Positions 34,590 to 44,737 are shown, counted from the first letter of the stretch. The stretch is DNA of 64,000 bases from Sphingobium sp. SCG-1 (GCF_002953135.1 NZ_CP026372.1:2666001-2730000); one strand, 5' to 3'. Translations and numbers: made by a program. Notes: generated from the sequence alone by a model not told the origin.

Positions 34590-35290
34590 TGTCTCGCACT
34601 CACCACATGCTGATGGGCTTAGCCTCGTTGAGCGCCATTGCTGCACTCTCGGGCTGCGGCGATGACGACGCGCCACCCGTCGTCACTCCGGCCCCCGCAC
34701 CAGCGCCGACGCCAACTCCCACGCCGACGCCAACTTCCTTCAATGTGCAGCGTTGTCTGGATCAGACTGTCGGCACGGGCGGACCCACCGTCGCAAGTCT
34801 GGTCGTACCAGACACACTGACGCTAAACCTTGCGGCTACTTCCGGCTTTCCAAATGGTCGGAAGTTGACCGATCCCGTCATAGATGTGACCCTTGCGGTT
34901 ATCTTCCTCGACCTTACGAAGCACAGTCCGCTGACGCTTGCCAATCTGCCGCTCAATCCAGCGGCTAACGATGTCGCCTTTCAGTCGGCATTCCCCTACC
35001 TTGCTCCACCCCAAGGTTCGCCTCCGCTGAGTGGAACAAGCGGCACAAGCTTCGACTTCCGCTCCGATCCGGCAAGTGCTTATGTGCGTGTCGACCGGAT
35101 GGGCATGCCCGCCGTTGCGACCGCACTGATCGCTTCGTCCCGTAAGACAGCCTATAACGATGCCGATCCGTCCGACGACGCGGCAGGCACATTCGTCCCC
35201 GATCTGAAGGGGCAGCTCACCACGCTGACAAACGCGTTGGCGGATGATCTGGTTGGGGCCGGTCTGACGCCTTGCGCCACACCGGGATGA
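34589..35290 (+). CDS. DUF4331-type lipoprotein
   Basis: A 233-residue lipoprotein. The lipobox LSGC near residue 24 follows a typical signal, and the mature part begins GDDDAPP, then a Pro/Thr-rich spacer (repeated PT/PA) of about 20 residues. The body resembles the second half of DUF4331 proteins (DPVIDVTLAVIFLDL, then PYLAPPQ, then DRMGMPAVATALI). It is probably anchored in the outer membrane and works with the preceding protein, whose stop it overlaps by one base. GGAGG lies 9 bases before the ATG. Four cysteines apart from the lipobox are not seen; only two remain in the body, possibly a disulfide. Confidence 0.82.
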   Translation: MSRTHHMLMGLASLSAIAALSGCGDDDAPPVVTPAPAPAPTPTPTPTPTSFNVQRCLDQTVGTGGPTVASLVVPDTLTLNLAATSGFPNGRKLTDPVIDVTLAVIFLDLTKHSPLTLANLPLNPAANDVAFQSAFPYLAPPQGSPPLSGTSGTSFDFRSDPASAYVRVDRMGMPAVATALIASSRKTAYNDADPSDDAAGTFVPDLKGQLTTLTNALADDLVGAGLTPCATPG

Positions 35291-35311
35291 TCGGTCGCTA
35301 GGACAGTAAAG

Positions 35312-35346
35312 CAGGTGAGGCGCGATCAAGTGACGCGCCTCACCTG
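35312..35346. other. Strong stem-loop between lipoprotein and TPR genes
   Basis: CAGGTGAGGCGCG (35312-35324) pairs perfectly with CGCGCCTCACCTG (35334-35346) around a 9-base loop. No U-run follows on either strand, so it may be an RNA-stability or attenuating hairpin inside the operon and not a full terminator. Confidence 0.65.
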
Positions 35347-35362
35347 ATCCGAAAGCTCAGCT

Positions 35363-36736
35363 ATGATAGCATCAGTGGCGCCACTCCAGACGCTCAACAA
35401 GGTCGGTCTCTACCTGCTTGCCGCGACCGTCGCGGTAGCCGCTGTTACGATCTCCGTGGACCAGTTCTCCTTACCCGCGCCAACCGCCGCCAACGAAGTC
35501 GCACCGCATTTACGCTTTGGCCCGAAAAGCTTCGCTGCTGCTTTGGAACTTGCTGCCGGGCCGATCGCCTTGGGAAGGGAGCGCGTTGCGCGTGCACCGG
35601 ACCAGTGGGCGTATCAGGAAAGCTATGCACGTGCGCTGATGGGACGTGCGCGCCTGACAGGATCGTTTGACGATCTTCTGGCGGCGCGTCTGGCATTGAT
35701 GCGCGGGCGCGCAGATGCTCCCAAGGGCGCAGGTCCGCTACTGACCGATGCCGTCAGCAATTTGACTATTCACCGCCTGGCGCCGATCGCATCGACGCTC
35801 ACCTTGCTGGATGGTGCCGCCGTTCCCGCCGACCGGGGAGATCAAGCAGAGGCGCTGGCGATCCGCGGCGATGTCGCATTCTACTCCGGAAAGTATTCTG
35901 CAGCTTGGCGCACGTACCGCGCCGCCGCTCAGATGGATAATGGTCCGGGGATTGCCGTACGTGCGGCCAACTACTTCAAGAAAATGGGCAGGTTTGACGA
36001 CGCGATCCGCCAGCTCGAATACGCAATGAAGAGCGTCAAGGCGCCGACGCCGCAGTTCTACGCCAACATGATGCTGCAAAAGGGTGTGATCGAACTGGAT
36101 CGGGGGAATTGGGAAACCGCCACACGACTGTTCTTACTGGCTGACGCTACCTTTCCCGGCCATTGGCTCATCAAGGCGCACCTCGCTCAGATGACCGCAC
36201 TGGGCGGCGACCTCGACGGTGCCGAGCAGCAGTACCGCACCATATTGGCTAAAGCGGGAAGCGAGATAGCCATGCCCGAAGTAATGGATGCTTTGGCCGC
36301 TTTGTACCGTGCGAGGGGAGACGCCAAAAACAGCCGATATTGGTCCGATCGCGCGGGCGCACTATGGACCCGCCGCCTGTCGCAGTTGCCCGAGGCGGCG
36401 TATGGCCCTGCGCTTGAGCATGAGCTAGTGCTGGGAAACCCGGCCAGAGCGCTGGATCTGGCGCGGCTCAACTTTGCTGCACGGCCTTATGGCGACTCCT
36501 GTATCATGCTGGCGATGGCCTTGTTGGCGAATGGTCGCCCTCAGGAGGCGGTCGCTATCCTCAAGGCTGCGGAGCAGACCGGCTGGCGGACCGCGCAGCA
36601 ATATGTCGTATTGTCGCAAGCATCGGCGATGCTTGGCCAGGTTCAAGCGAGCGAAGATTCCCGCCCCAAGGCACTCGCACTTAATCCCAAAGCGTTCGAC
36701 CCGGCAAGTTCGCTTATCTGGTTCGGCAATCACTGA
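35363..36736 (+). CDS. Tetratricopeptide-repeat protein
   Basis: A 457-residue protein with an N-terminal membrane segment or signal (about residues 10-32, VGLYLLAATVAVAAVTI) and a series of helical repeats. TPR-like units are visible around 160-260 (for example RGDVAFYSGKYSAAWRTYR, NYFKKMGRFDDAIRQLEYAM) and again near 380-450 (ALLANGRPQEAVAILKAAE). It probably faces the periplasm and serves as a scaffold. The stop overlaps the HupE/UreJ start by one base. It belongs to the DUF4331 operon, behind a stem-loop. TPR content alone does not give a function. Confidence 0.82.
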   Translation: MIASVAPLQTLNKVGLYLLAATVAVAAVTISVDQFSLPAPTAANEVAPHLRFGPKSFAAALELAAGPIALGRERVARAPDQWAYQESYARALMGRARLTGSFDDLLAARLALMRGRADAPKGAGPLLTDAVSNLTIHRLAPIASTLTLLDGAAVPADRGDQAEALAIRGDVAFYSGKYSAAWRTYRAAAQMDNGPGIAVRAANYFKKMGRFDDAIRQLEYAMKSVKAPTPQFYANMMLQKGVIELDRGNWETATRLFLLADATFPGHWLIKAHLAQMTALGGDLDGAEQQYRTILAKAGSEIAMPEVMDALAALYRARGDAKNSRYWSDRAGALWTRRLSQLPEAAYGPALEHELVLGNPARALDLARLNFAARPYGDSCIMLAMALLANGRPQEAVAILKAAEQTGWRTAQQYVVLSQASAMLGQVQASEDSRPKALALNPKAFDPASSLIWFGNH

Positions 36737-38004
36737 TGCTTGCGCTTCCCAGGCTGCTTCTCGTGATGCTGGCAGCCCTGCTGGCGCAGCCCCTCCAGGC
36801 GCACCTGACCCCAAATTCGGAGATGCAATTCGATTTCGGACGCCGTGAAGTGCTTGGAGACCTGATAATTCCGGCGGGTGAATATGCCTATGCAACGGGT
36901 AACCCCACTGGCAACGATCCCGCGTCGCTCAAGCGCGCTGAAGCGTTCCTGCGCCGGAACATCAATGTGACCGCGAAACGAGGCGCAGCCTGGAAGTTAA
37001 CGGTAGAACGTCTCGAGTTCGCGCAGATTGCCGGACCGCCCGACCTGCATGCCGTCTTGCGGTTGACGCCTCCTGCTGGCGCATCTGCTCGGCAGTTCGA
37101 TATAAGCTGGCGCGCCGTCATCGACCGGGTGCCGAACCACTTCGTTCTGTTTGTCGCCAGAAGCGACTTCTCCAGAGGCACGCTGGATGGTGGCCGCGAG
37201 ATTTTGGGAGCGCTGCAGGGTAGCCAAGGGTCGCTATCTGTCGACCGTGGAAAGGCGAGCCTGACCGACGGCTTTCGCGCTGCGGTCGGGTTGGGCATGC
37301 GCCATATTGCGGAGGGCTACGATCATCTTTTATTCTTGATCGTCCTGTTGTTGCCAGCGCCACTCCTGGCAGCCGGGCGGCGTTGGGGAGAGAACAGACC
37401 CATTGGCTCGACACTTTGGCATCTTATCGGGATCGTCTCCGCTTTCACGATCGGTCACAGCCTGACGCTAATCGGTGCTGCTGTGTTCGACTGGCGTCTG
37501 CCCGTACAGCCAGTGGAAATCCTGATCGCATGTTCGATCCTGATATCGGCAATCCACGCCCTACGCCCCCTGTTCCCGGGTCACGAAGCGCGCGTCGCGG
37601 GTTGGTTCGGCCTGGTCCATGGATTAGCGTTTGCAACCACCGTTAGCCATTTCGGCCTGGGTATGGAAGAAAAGGCGCTTGCCATACTGGGTTTCAATAT
37701 TGGCATCGAACTCGTTCAGCTTGCAGTGGTGCTCTCAATAATGCCGGCGCTGCTGCTGTTGGTCCATACGTCCTACTATAAAATGATTAGGCGGGTGACG
37801 GGTGGATTGGCTGCTATTGCCGCAATAGCCTGGCTCATCGAAAGGGTATTTGGAGCAGGCAACGCTTTCACTGCGGCGATGGAAAGCGCATTTAGATACG
37901 CACCATGGGTCGTGGGGACGCTGACCCTGTTCGGCGTTGTTATCCATACGAAAAGGCATCTTCAATCGTCACGGATCATCAAGTCGGCCGCGTTGGACCG
38001 GTAA
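36736..38004 (+). CDS. HupE/UreJ-like membrane protein
   Basis: A 422-residue protein. After a signal peptide (ending about LQAH) comes a ~170-residue periplasmic beta-rich domain, then about seven membrane spans of the HupE/UreJ_2 type. The hallmark GMRHIAEGYDHLLFLIVLLL and the FTIGHSLTLI and GLVHGLAFA segments, with conserved His and Asp inside spans, are intact. Relatives are proposed nickel/cobalt carriers, but in the DUF4331 setting the substrate is unknown. It closes the four-gene operon. The metal-like His residues together with the His/Asp motif of the DUF4331 proteins make metal handling plausible, as inference. Confidence 0.85.
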   Translation: MLALPRLLLVMLAALLAQPLQAHLTPNSEMQFDFGRREVLGDLIIPAGEYAYATGNPTGNDPASLKRAEAFLRRNINVTAKRGAAWKLTVERLEFAQIAGPPDLHAVLRLTPPAGASARQFDISWRAVIDRVPNHFVLFVARSDFSRGTLDGGREILGALQGSQGSLSVDRGKASLTDGFRAAVGLGMRHIAEGYDHLLFLIVLLLPAPLLAAGRRWGENRPIGSTLWHLIGIVSAFTIGHSLTLIGAAVFDWRLPVQPVEILIACSILISAIHALRPLFPGHEARVAGWFGLVHGLAFATTVSHFGLGMEEKALAILGFNIGIELVQLAVVLSIMPALLLLVHTSYYKMIRRVTGGLAAIAAIAWLIERVFGAGNAFTAAMESAFRYAPWVVGTLTLFGVVIHTKRHLQSSRIIKSAALDR

Positions 38005-38588
38005 ATCGCTCGCTGCGATGATCGTGCCGACTCGTTCACCGGCGTGTCTGCCACTTGGAGAAGCTGTGATGGCCCATGTTCATAGCAATTAGCGGCGCTG
38101 GCAGAAGATAAAATGCTCGGCTTATGACAAAGCAGACCGACCGCAGCTGAGAACAACAAATCAGCCGCTGAATGTCTCACTAGGGTCGACTTGAGAAATT
38201 CGGCAGTTGGAACGAAGCTCTTGTTCGAAAGTTTCGGTGAACCGCAGGTTCCAATGAGAGCTGTCGTTTTTGGCGAAGCTAGCCGACAGCCATCCATCGT
38301 CGATGCTGTAAATTTTCGCCCGACATAAGACGTTTGTACAGAACTGTGTTTTGGAACGTACAAGTCTACAAAGTAGCTTAAAACGCGCGTCATTTATTCC
38401 GCGGAACATTAACCATACCGTTAATCCCAACCGCCTTCTGCCGCATCGCTAGTTTATGGTAGCGATACCAGATTTTCCCCGTCATATTGGCTTGGACAAG
38501 TAACGCGATGCTCTCGGTAGATGGTATAAAATCTAAGACGCGTTCACTGGCCGCAGACAAGCTGTTGAAGCGATGGGGGCTTTGAAGG
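38005..38588. other. Intergenic, contains a dispersed-repeat copy
   Basis: About 580 bases without a convincing gene. The repeat copy is at 38131-38188. An 89-codon minus-strand frame (38161-38430) starts at a TTG without a ribosome-binding site and overlaps the repeat, so I do not count it. The last ~100 bases should hold the promoter of the GH115 gene. Confidence 0.45.
38131..38188 (+). repeat. Dispersed ~55-bp repeat, copy 7
   Basis: AGCAGACCGACCGCA at the start, GAACAACAAATCAGCCGCTG in the middle and GTCTCACTAGGGTCGAC at the end, in line with the copy at 26667. Confidence 0.7.
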
Positions 38589-41180
38589 ATGCATAGCACT
38601 GGCAACACTCTGTCCAGGCGGACACTGTTAGGCGCTGTCGCGGGAGTGGCTGTGATCGCTTCGATCTGCCCGGTCGTTGCGGCGCCAGTTGTGGCGCGTC
38701 GCTTCTCGCTTGTCACGCAAGGCCGTCCCGTCAGCATCCTCATTGATGAGTCGCCTGACCAGGCTGTTACCCATGTCGCGGAAAGTTTCGCTGCGGACCT
38801 TGAGCGTGTAAGCGGGTCGAAGGTACAACTGATCCGTGGTCGCTCAGAGGTTGCGTCGGGACCACTATTGATCATCGCCGTGAAGGGACAGAGTGCCCTC
38901 GCCGATCAGATGGCTGCCACCGGTAAACTTTCGGTGGAAGATCTCGAAGGAGAATGGGAAGCTTATCGCCGCATCGTCGTGCAACGCCCATTCCCCGGCG
39001 TGCCTCGTGCGCTGGTCATCGTAGGGTCGGACCGTAGAGGCGCGATATTCGGGACGTATGACACCTCCGAACGCATGGGCGTCTCGCCTTGGCACTGGTT
39101 TGCCGATGTGCCCATCCTACAGCGCAAGAACGTAAGCCTGCCGTTTCCTGAGAAACTCGACCGACCCAAGGTGCGGTATAGAGGTTTCTTCATCAATGAT
39201 GAGGATCCATGCCTCAGCGGCTGGGCCATCAAGAAGTTCGGCGGCGTCAACTCGGCCATGTATGCCCACGTCTTTGAACTGCTGCTCCGCATGAAGGGCA
39301 ACTACCTGTGGCCCGCTATGTGGGGCAAGGCGTTCGCGCATGACGATCTCCAGAGTATGGTACTGGCCGACGCCATGGGCGTGGTAATGGGCAATTCCCA
39401 TCATGAACCCATGCTAAGAGCACAAGCGGAATGGCACCATGCAAAGGAAAACGGAGTTGCTGCGGGGGATTGGGACTACACCCTCAATGCAGATAATCTT
39501 CGTACCTTCTGGAGGGGAGGCATAGAGCGGATGATGTCGAAGGGCGACGGAAAGGGCTACGAGTCCGTGGTCACCGTCGGCATGCGCGGGGACGGCGACG
39601 AGGCGATGGCTGAAGGCACCGCCACCGAGTTGCTCGAGCGCATCGTTCATGACCAGCGTGCCATCATCGCCGGCGTTACAAAACGCCCAGTAGAACAGCA
39701 GCCTCAAGTCTGGGCCCTTTATAAAGAAGTGCAGGATTACTACGACAAGGGCATGCAGGTGCCGGATGACGTAATCCTGCTCTTCGCCGACGATAACTGG
39801 GGTCAGATCAGGCGGCTGCCGAAGGTAGGCGCTCCCGCACGGTCAGGCGGGCAAGGTGTCTATTACCATTTCGACTATGTTGGCGTGCCGCGGAACTACA
39901 AGTGGATCAATACCAACCAGATCGAGAAGGTCTGGCAACAGATGGATCTTGCATATCGGCGTGACGCGCGAGCGATGTGGATCGTAAATGTTGGCGACAT
40001 CAAGCCCATGGAATATCCATTGAGCTTCTTCATGGCGATGGCGTGGGATCCTGAAGCCATGACGCCTAGCGCACTTGCGAACTATCCCAAGGCTTGGGCA
40101 CGGGCAGGCTTCGGCGAAGAGCAGGCACCGCCTATCGCGGACCTTGTCACGACATACAGCAAATACGCCGCCCGCCGGAAACCGGAACTGATCGACCAAA
40201 ACAGCTTCGCCTTGGGCGGCATCACGCCTGCGGGGCTGGACGGCGGCGAGTTCGGCGACCTGATGGCTCGATGGGACGCGCTGGAGGCAGACATGCTTGC
40301 GACGCGAGCAAAACTGCGGCCTGACCAGTTGGACGCCTACTTTCAGATGCTGGAATACCCGATCTGCGCAATGGCCAATCTCTATCGGCTTTACTACGCC
40401 GCAGCCTGGAACAAGATGCTCGCTTCCCGGAACGACGCACGCGCCAACTACTTCGCAGATCAGACGGAAGCGGCATTCAAGAGGGACGGAGAACTGACGG
40501 CTCAATATCACCGAATCAACAATGGCAAATGGGACGGCATGATGTCGCAAGTCCATATGAGCTACGTGATCTGGAACGATCCAACCCAGCAGACGATGCC
40601 AAGCATTACGCGGGTGGGCGGAGACACGCCCAGCGATCGTCTCAGGCAGAAGCCGGTCTTAGTGCAACGATCTATCACTGCGGACGACGTGCTTGAAATC
40701 GAGGCAGTAGATTTCGTGAGTGCCAGCCAAGGTAACGAGATACGGTGGACGCCGATACCACATCTTGGCCGGACAAAGGGGGCGCTGGTGGCATTGCCGC
40801 AGGGTCTTCCGGCGACCACTCAGGCACACGGGATCACCGTCGATTATGATATCGTCGTGAAGCGCGCGGGACAAACCGGAGTCACCCTTTACCTAACACC
40901 GACCCTCGACACCTCAGGAGGCAAGGCTGTAAGCATCGGCCTGTCGATCGATGAAGGCCCGATGCATATCATGCGGGCCGAACTGGAAGCCACCGGCGGC
41001 GCACAGGACAACCCGGCCAAGAAGCTGTGGGCTGAAGCTGTGTCCGACAACGTCCTTCGGCTATCAGCGAACTTCGGAGAATTGACTGCCGGGCGTCATC
41101 GCTTGAGGGTGTGGCGGTTGGATGACAATATTGTCCTTCAAAAGCTGGTGTTGGCAACGACGCCTTCCGCGCCTTCGTAG
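38589..41180 (+). CDS. Glycoside hydrolase family 115 (xylan alpha-glucuronidase type)
   Basis: An 863-residue enzyme of the GH115 family, which removes (4-O-methyl-)glucuronic acid side chains from xylan. A twin-arginine signal (SRRTLLGAVAGV) shows export of the folded protein by Tat. Family segments are visible: RYRGFFINDEDPCLSGW (about 195-215), GNYLWPAMWGKAF, MGNSHHEPMLRAQAEW, VTVGMRGDGDEAM and FADDNWGQIRRLP, then a C-terminal beta-rich domain from about 700. The ATG is in good context after GAAGG. It is not surrounded by other xylan genes; a broken receiver-domain piece follows it. Plant cell-wall use fits the catabolic style of the window. Confidence 0.92.
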   Translation: MHSTGNTLSRRTLLGAVAGVAVIASICPVVAAPVVARRFSLVTQGRPVSILIDESPDQAVTHVAESFAADLERVSGSKVQLIRGRSEVASGPLLIIAVKGQSALADQMAATGKLSVEDLEGEWEAYRRIVVQRPFPGVPRALVIVGSDRRGAIFGTYDTSERMGVSPWHWFADVPILQRKNVSLPFPEKLDRPKVRYRGFFINDEDPCLSGWAIKKFGGVNSAMYAHVFELLLRMKGNYLWPAMWGKAFAHDDLQSMVLADAMGVVMGNSHHEPMLRAQAEWHHAKENGVAAGDWDYTLNADNLRTFWRGGIERMMSKGDGKGYESVVTVGMRGDGDEAMAEGTATELLERIVHDQRAIIAGVTKRPVEQQPQVWALYKEVQDYYDKGMQVPDDVILLFADDNWGQIRRLPKVGAPARSGGQGVYYHFDYVGVPRNYKWINTNQIEKVWQQMDLAYRRDARAMWIVNVGDIKPMEYPLSFFMAMAWDPEAMTPSALANYPKAWARAGFGEEQAPPIADLVTTYSKYAARRKPELIDQNSFALGGITPAGLDGGEFGDLMARWDALEADMLATRAKLRPDQLDAYFQMLEYPICAMANLYRLYYAAAWNKMLASRNDARANYFADQTEAAFKRDGELTAQYHRINNGKWDGMMSQVHMSYVIWNDPTQQTMPSITRVGGDTPSDRLRQKPVLVQRSITADDVLEIEAVDFVSASQGNEIRWTPIPHLGRTKGALVALPQGLPATTQAHGITVDYDIVVKRAGQTGVTLYLTPTLDTSGGKAVSIGLSIDEGPMHIMRAELEATGGAQDNPAKKLWAEAVSDNVLRLSANFGELTAGRHRLRVWRLDDNIVLQKLVLATTPSAPS

Positions 41181-41218
41181 CCAAAACCTTCCCCTATTTA
41201 GCGCACGAAGGTAACGTC

Positions 41219-41386
41219 ATAGCCTTAACCCGCCCCCTGCCGGTCCTGCTCGTCTCAGGCTATGCCGAAGCGGACGGCAGCCCCGGGGGACTTGCCGGTC
41301 TCACCAAGCCTTTCCGCAGCGCTGACCTCGCCGCCAGCATTTGCGCTTTGCTGCCGCACGGCGGTAGCAATTCTGGCTACGGCTAA
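41219..41386 (+). pseudogene. C-terminal scrap of a response-regulator receiver domain
   Basis: A 55-codon frame reads LPVLLVSGYAEADGSPGGLA then GLTKPFRSADLAASI. This is the last strand-helix part of a receiver domain, with the conserved lysine in KPF, of the sort that ends hybrid histidine kinases. The phosphate-accepting aspartate and everything before it are missing. It lies 38 bases after the GH115 stop. Confidence 0.7.
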
Positions 41387-41598
41387 AGCGCCATTGCAGG
41401 CGAGCATGCTACGACAAGGAAGGCATTTCAGATCCACACGGCGGCTCTTCCACCACCTGTCAATCGAGCATGCGCGGGATCATGGTGGCCCGACCTCTTC
41501 GGAATCAACGATCCCGACGCGCAGATGAAATCGGCTGAGACAGATCGCGGCTGTAAGACCTGCTGGTCTTGCGCCGATCATCAGGCAATCCAGGCTCA

Positions 41599-44500
41599 CT
41601 ATGAATCCGTTGCCGCCGTAACCAGGCTTTCAAGGAGGGTGGTCACCTTGGCAAGCCGATCAGCCTCGTCGATCTGCTCCTTCAGAAGCCAGCGGCCATC
41701 TTTGCTGGAAAGCCCAGACCATTTCCTACTGTCGCGCGTAGCTTCACGCGGGGTCAGCGCTATAGCTGTGGGGCCTGTATCAATCCGTGCGACGCCGGCT
41801 GCGCGCGCAAGAATAGCAACTCTGATGGATTCGATCAGACGTTCGGCAGCGAGCGGCAGCGGACCGAGCCTGTCGGTCAGTTCCTCCTCCAAAGCGTCAA
41901 GCTCGGTTTCATCCACAAGCCGCGAAAGCCTGACATACAACCCCAAGCGGATGTCAGGGTCGGGTATCCACTCCTCGGGCAGACCGCCCGCATCGCCCAG
42001 ATTGAGCTCGGGCGTCCAAAGCCCCGCGTCTTCGCCTCGCGCCTCTCTCAAAGCCGCTTCGAACAAATGTTGATAGAGATCGAGCCGATCAGCTTCATGT
42101 GGCCAGCCTGCGTGTCGGCCAACGGATCGCCAGCGCCACGCTGATCGAGATCGGCGGCGCTGATCGCGAAGCCCGCGCCAAGCTGATCGTAGGTTGCAAG
42201 CGTCCGCAACCGCTTCATGGTGCGTTCAGCGATCTCTCCAGCTTCGGTAAGCAGGATGACCTGACCACGACGGTTGCCGCGACCCACCCGCCCGTGAAGT
42301 TGATGAAGCTGTGCGAGGCCGAAGCGGTCTGCCCGCCACACGATCATCGTGTTGGCTCGCGGCACATCCAGTCCCGCCTCGATGATGTTAGTGGCCAAAA
42401 GAACATCGCCTTCGCCACCGCCAAAGCGAACCATGGCGTCATCGATCGCGGCGACCGGCATCTTGCCATGCGCTTCGATCAGTACGAGGTCGGACGCGAT
42501 GCGTGCCAGACGCTCAGATAGCGGCCCGAGATCCTCGATGCGAGGGACAACGATAAAGCTCTGTCCGCCGCGCAATCGCTCACGCAAAAAGGGCCGTCCT
42601 GATCATCGCATCGTCAGGGCTGGCAAGGCTTGTCCTGATAGGCTGGCGACGAGCCGGAGGCGTCGCGATCACCGACATTTGGTGCAGGCCGAACATCCCG
42701 CGGTGCAGTGTTCTTGGAATGGGTGTCGCGCTCATCGCCAGAAGGTGAAGGTCGGAGCGTCCCCGCAGCTTTGCCTTATCGGCAGCGCCGAAGCGCTGCT
42801 CCTCGTCAATGATGACAAGCCCCAATTTTGCATAGCGAATGTCCTTCGCCATGACGGCGGCGGTTCCGATAACTATACCGATGGAGCCATCGGCCAGCCC
42901 TTCCTTTGCGGCCTTCTTCTCCGCAGCGCTCGATAGGCGCGACAGACTGACCACCGTCACACCCGTATCCTTAAATCGCCGCTTGAAGGTTTCGGTATGC
43001 TGACGAACGAGAACCGTCGTTGGCGCAACCAGGATGACCTGATAGCCAGCAAGCGCCGCGAGCGCGGCGGCACGCAGGGCGACCTCGGTCTTCCCGTAGC
43101 CCACGTCGCCGATCACCAGGCGATCCATCGGCCGTCCGCTGGCAAGGTCGTCCCGCACCGCCTGAATGGCACGAACCTGATCTGCCGTCTCGTTGAAAGG
43201 GAATGTGGCAACAAATCGTTCGTACGCTGCACTATCGGGTTCAACGACAGCAGCTTTGACCTTGTCTTTCTCCCGAGCCAATTGAAGGAGGTCGCGGGCG
43301 CTTTGGGCAACCGCCTCCTCAATCGTGCCGCGACGCTTCTTCCAGGTCGAGCCGTCTAGCTTGTCGAGCCGCACCACATCGGCATCGGCGCCATAGCGCC
43401 ACAAAAGGCCAGCCTCATGACAAGGAACGAGCCGCCGGGCGCCATCGGCATATTCAAGAGCGATCAGTTCCGCGTCGCCTTCGCCGGGAGCCGGCTCGAG
43501 GCCAAGGACCCGTGCCACGCCATGATCCTCATGCACCACAAGATCGCCTGCGCGAATGTCGCCGCCTGCATGAGAGAGGGCGGCAGCAACGCCGTCTTGC
43601 GCGGCACCTAAAACTGCGCGGCTGCCGAGAAGATCGGCGGCCGCAATCACAACGAGCTTAGGGCCAAGAGCACCCCGGTCGATCGGCGCGACAAGCGCGG
43701 CTATGGCTCCCTCGGAGAGTTCATCGACAGCCGCAATGGCTTCGATGGCCTCAACCGTGGTGTTGAACGTCTTGGCGATCTTTGGCCTGAGGAAACGGAC
43801 ATCCCGCTCGCTGCCTACCAGCAGCATGCGCTTGCCCGTCTCCAAATGCGGTGCCGCAAAGCGCTTCAGCGCCGATAGGGGTGAACGTTGTTCCGCAAAG
43901 CGGGGAATGGAAGACACCTCCAATGCTTCCGGATCGCCTGGACGCCAAGCATTGAGGTCCTCTGCCCATCGCGCCTGCGAAGCGGCGCCGATCGCTGAAC
44001 CGGAGGTGCTGGCGGCTTGGTCGGCGAGGCGAATGAAACGCTCTCGCCGCTTGTCGGCTTTTTCCGAAACATAAATCCGGCCGGCCGCAGATGGGCCAAA
44101 ATTGTTACCTTCTGCTCCGACTCCGGTTAGATCGCGCGGCCGATCTCCAAAACCTCGCACGGCTCCTGGGTGCCCTGCGTTGCCGGATCATAGCGTCGGA
44201 TGCCCACGACGCGACCGTCTGCGATGTCGATACGCGCCGGCAAGCCGGTATCTGCCGGAAAGATGTCGATCACCTCCCCTCGGACCGCCACCTCGCCTGG
44301 CTCATCGACACGATCGTCGGCGACGTAACCAAGCTTTTCCATCTCAGTGGCGAATTCTGCCGCATCGATCGGATTGCCGAGGCGCAGGCTGGGAGGAGCA
44401 GCATCAAAAGCGGCCGGATCTGCATAAAGCCGCGCCGCCGCTTCGCCGCTCATAATGGTGGCAAGAGGCCGGCGTTCGGGCTCTTCCCTAAGGCGTCGAA

Positions 44501-44737
44501 GTTGCAGCAAGGCTGAGACACGTCTGCCGATGTTCGCGGGAGACGCAGGCGCGCTGTCGCCAGGCAAGGTATCACTCGATGGCACGAAGACGATATGATC
44601 ACTCGGTGACAGGGGCATAAGCGCATTTGCCACCGCTTCGGCTTCCTGCTCGTCATCGGCGAGATAGAGCAAATCGCCGGCCTGAAGCGCCTCAACAGCA
44701 TGAGGACGGTTTCGCTAAGTCCGCGTGAAGCGCTCAT
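41599..44737 (-). pseudogene. Decayed mfd-like transcription-repair coupling factor
   Basis: Pieces of one Mfd-type protein lie in order over ~3.1 kb: the UvrB-like N-terminal part, the RNA-polymerase-interaction domain (GDLVVHEDHGVARVLGLE), the translocase motifs (GDVGYGKTEVALRAA, IIDEEQRFG, MSATPIPRTL, ATNIIEAGLDVPRANT, GRVGRG) and the C-terminal domain. At least five lesions break it: a frameshift near 44690, an in-frame TAA after EVLEIGRAI near 44130, a frameshift near 44080, one extra T in a T-run near 42590 and one missing G near 42085. It also looks shorter than a full Mfd. So many lesions argue for a real pseudogene, probably a redundant second mfd, and not for sequencing error. Confidence 0.88.

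Noticed and set aside
11788..38188. Dispersed repeats considered as a CRISPR array
   Set aside because: Copies are kilobases apart, diverged, and have no regular spacers or cas genes.
38161..38430. An 89-codon minus-strand frame, faintly PilZ-like at its end
   Set aside because: It starts at TTG without a ribosome-binding site, overlaps a dispersed-repeat copy, and the resemblance is too weak.
41525..42073. A 182-codon plus-strand frame opposite the mfd relic
   Set aside because: It is antisense to recognisable Mfd C-terminal coding sequence and has no own features.
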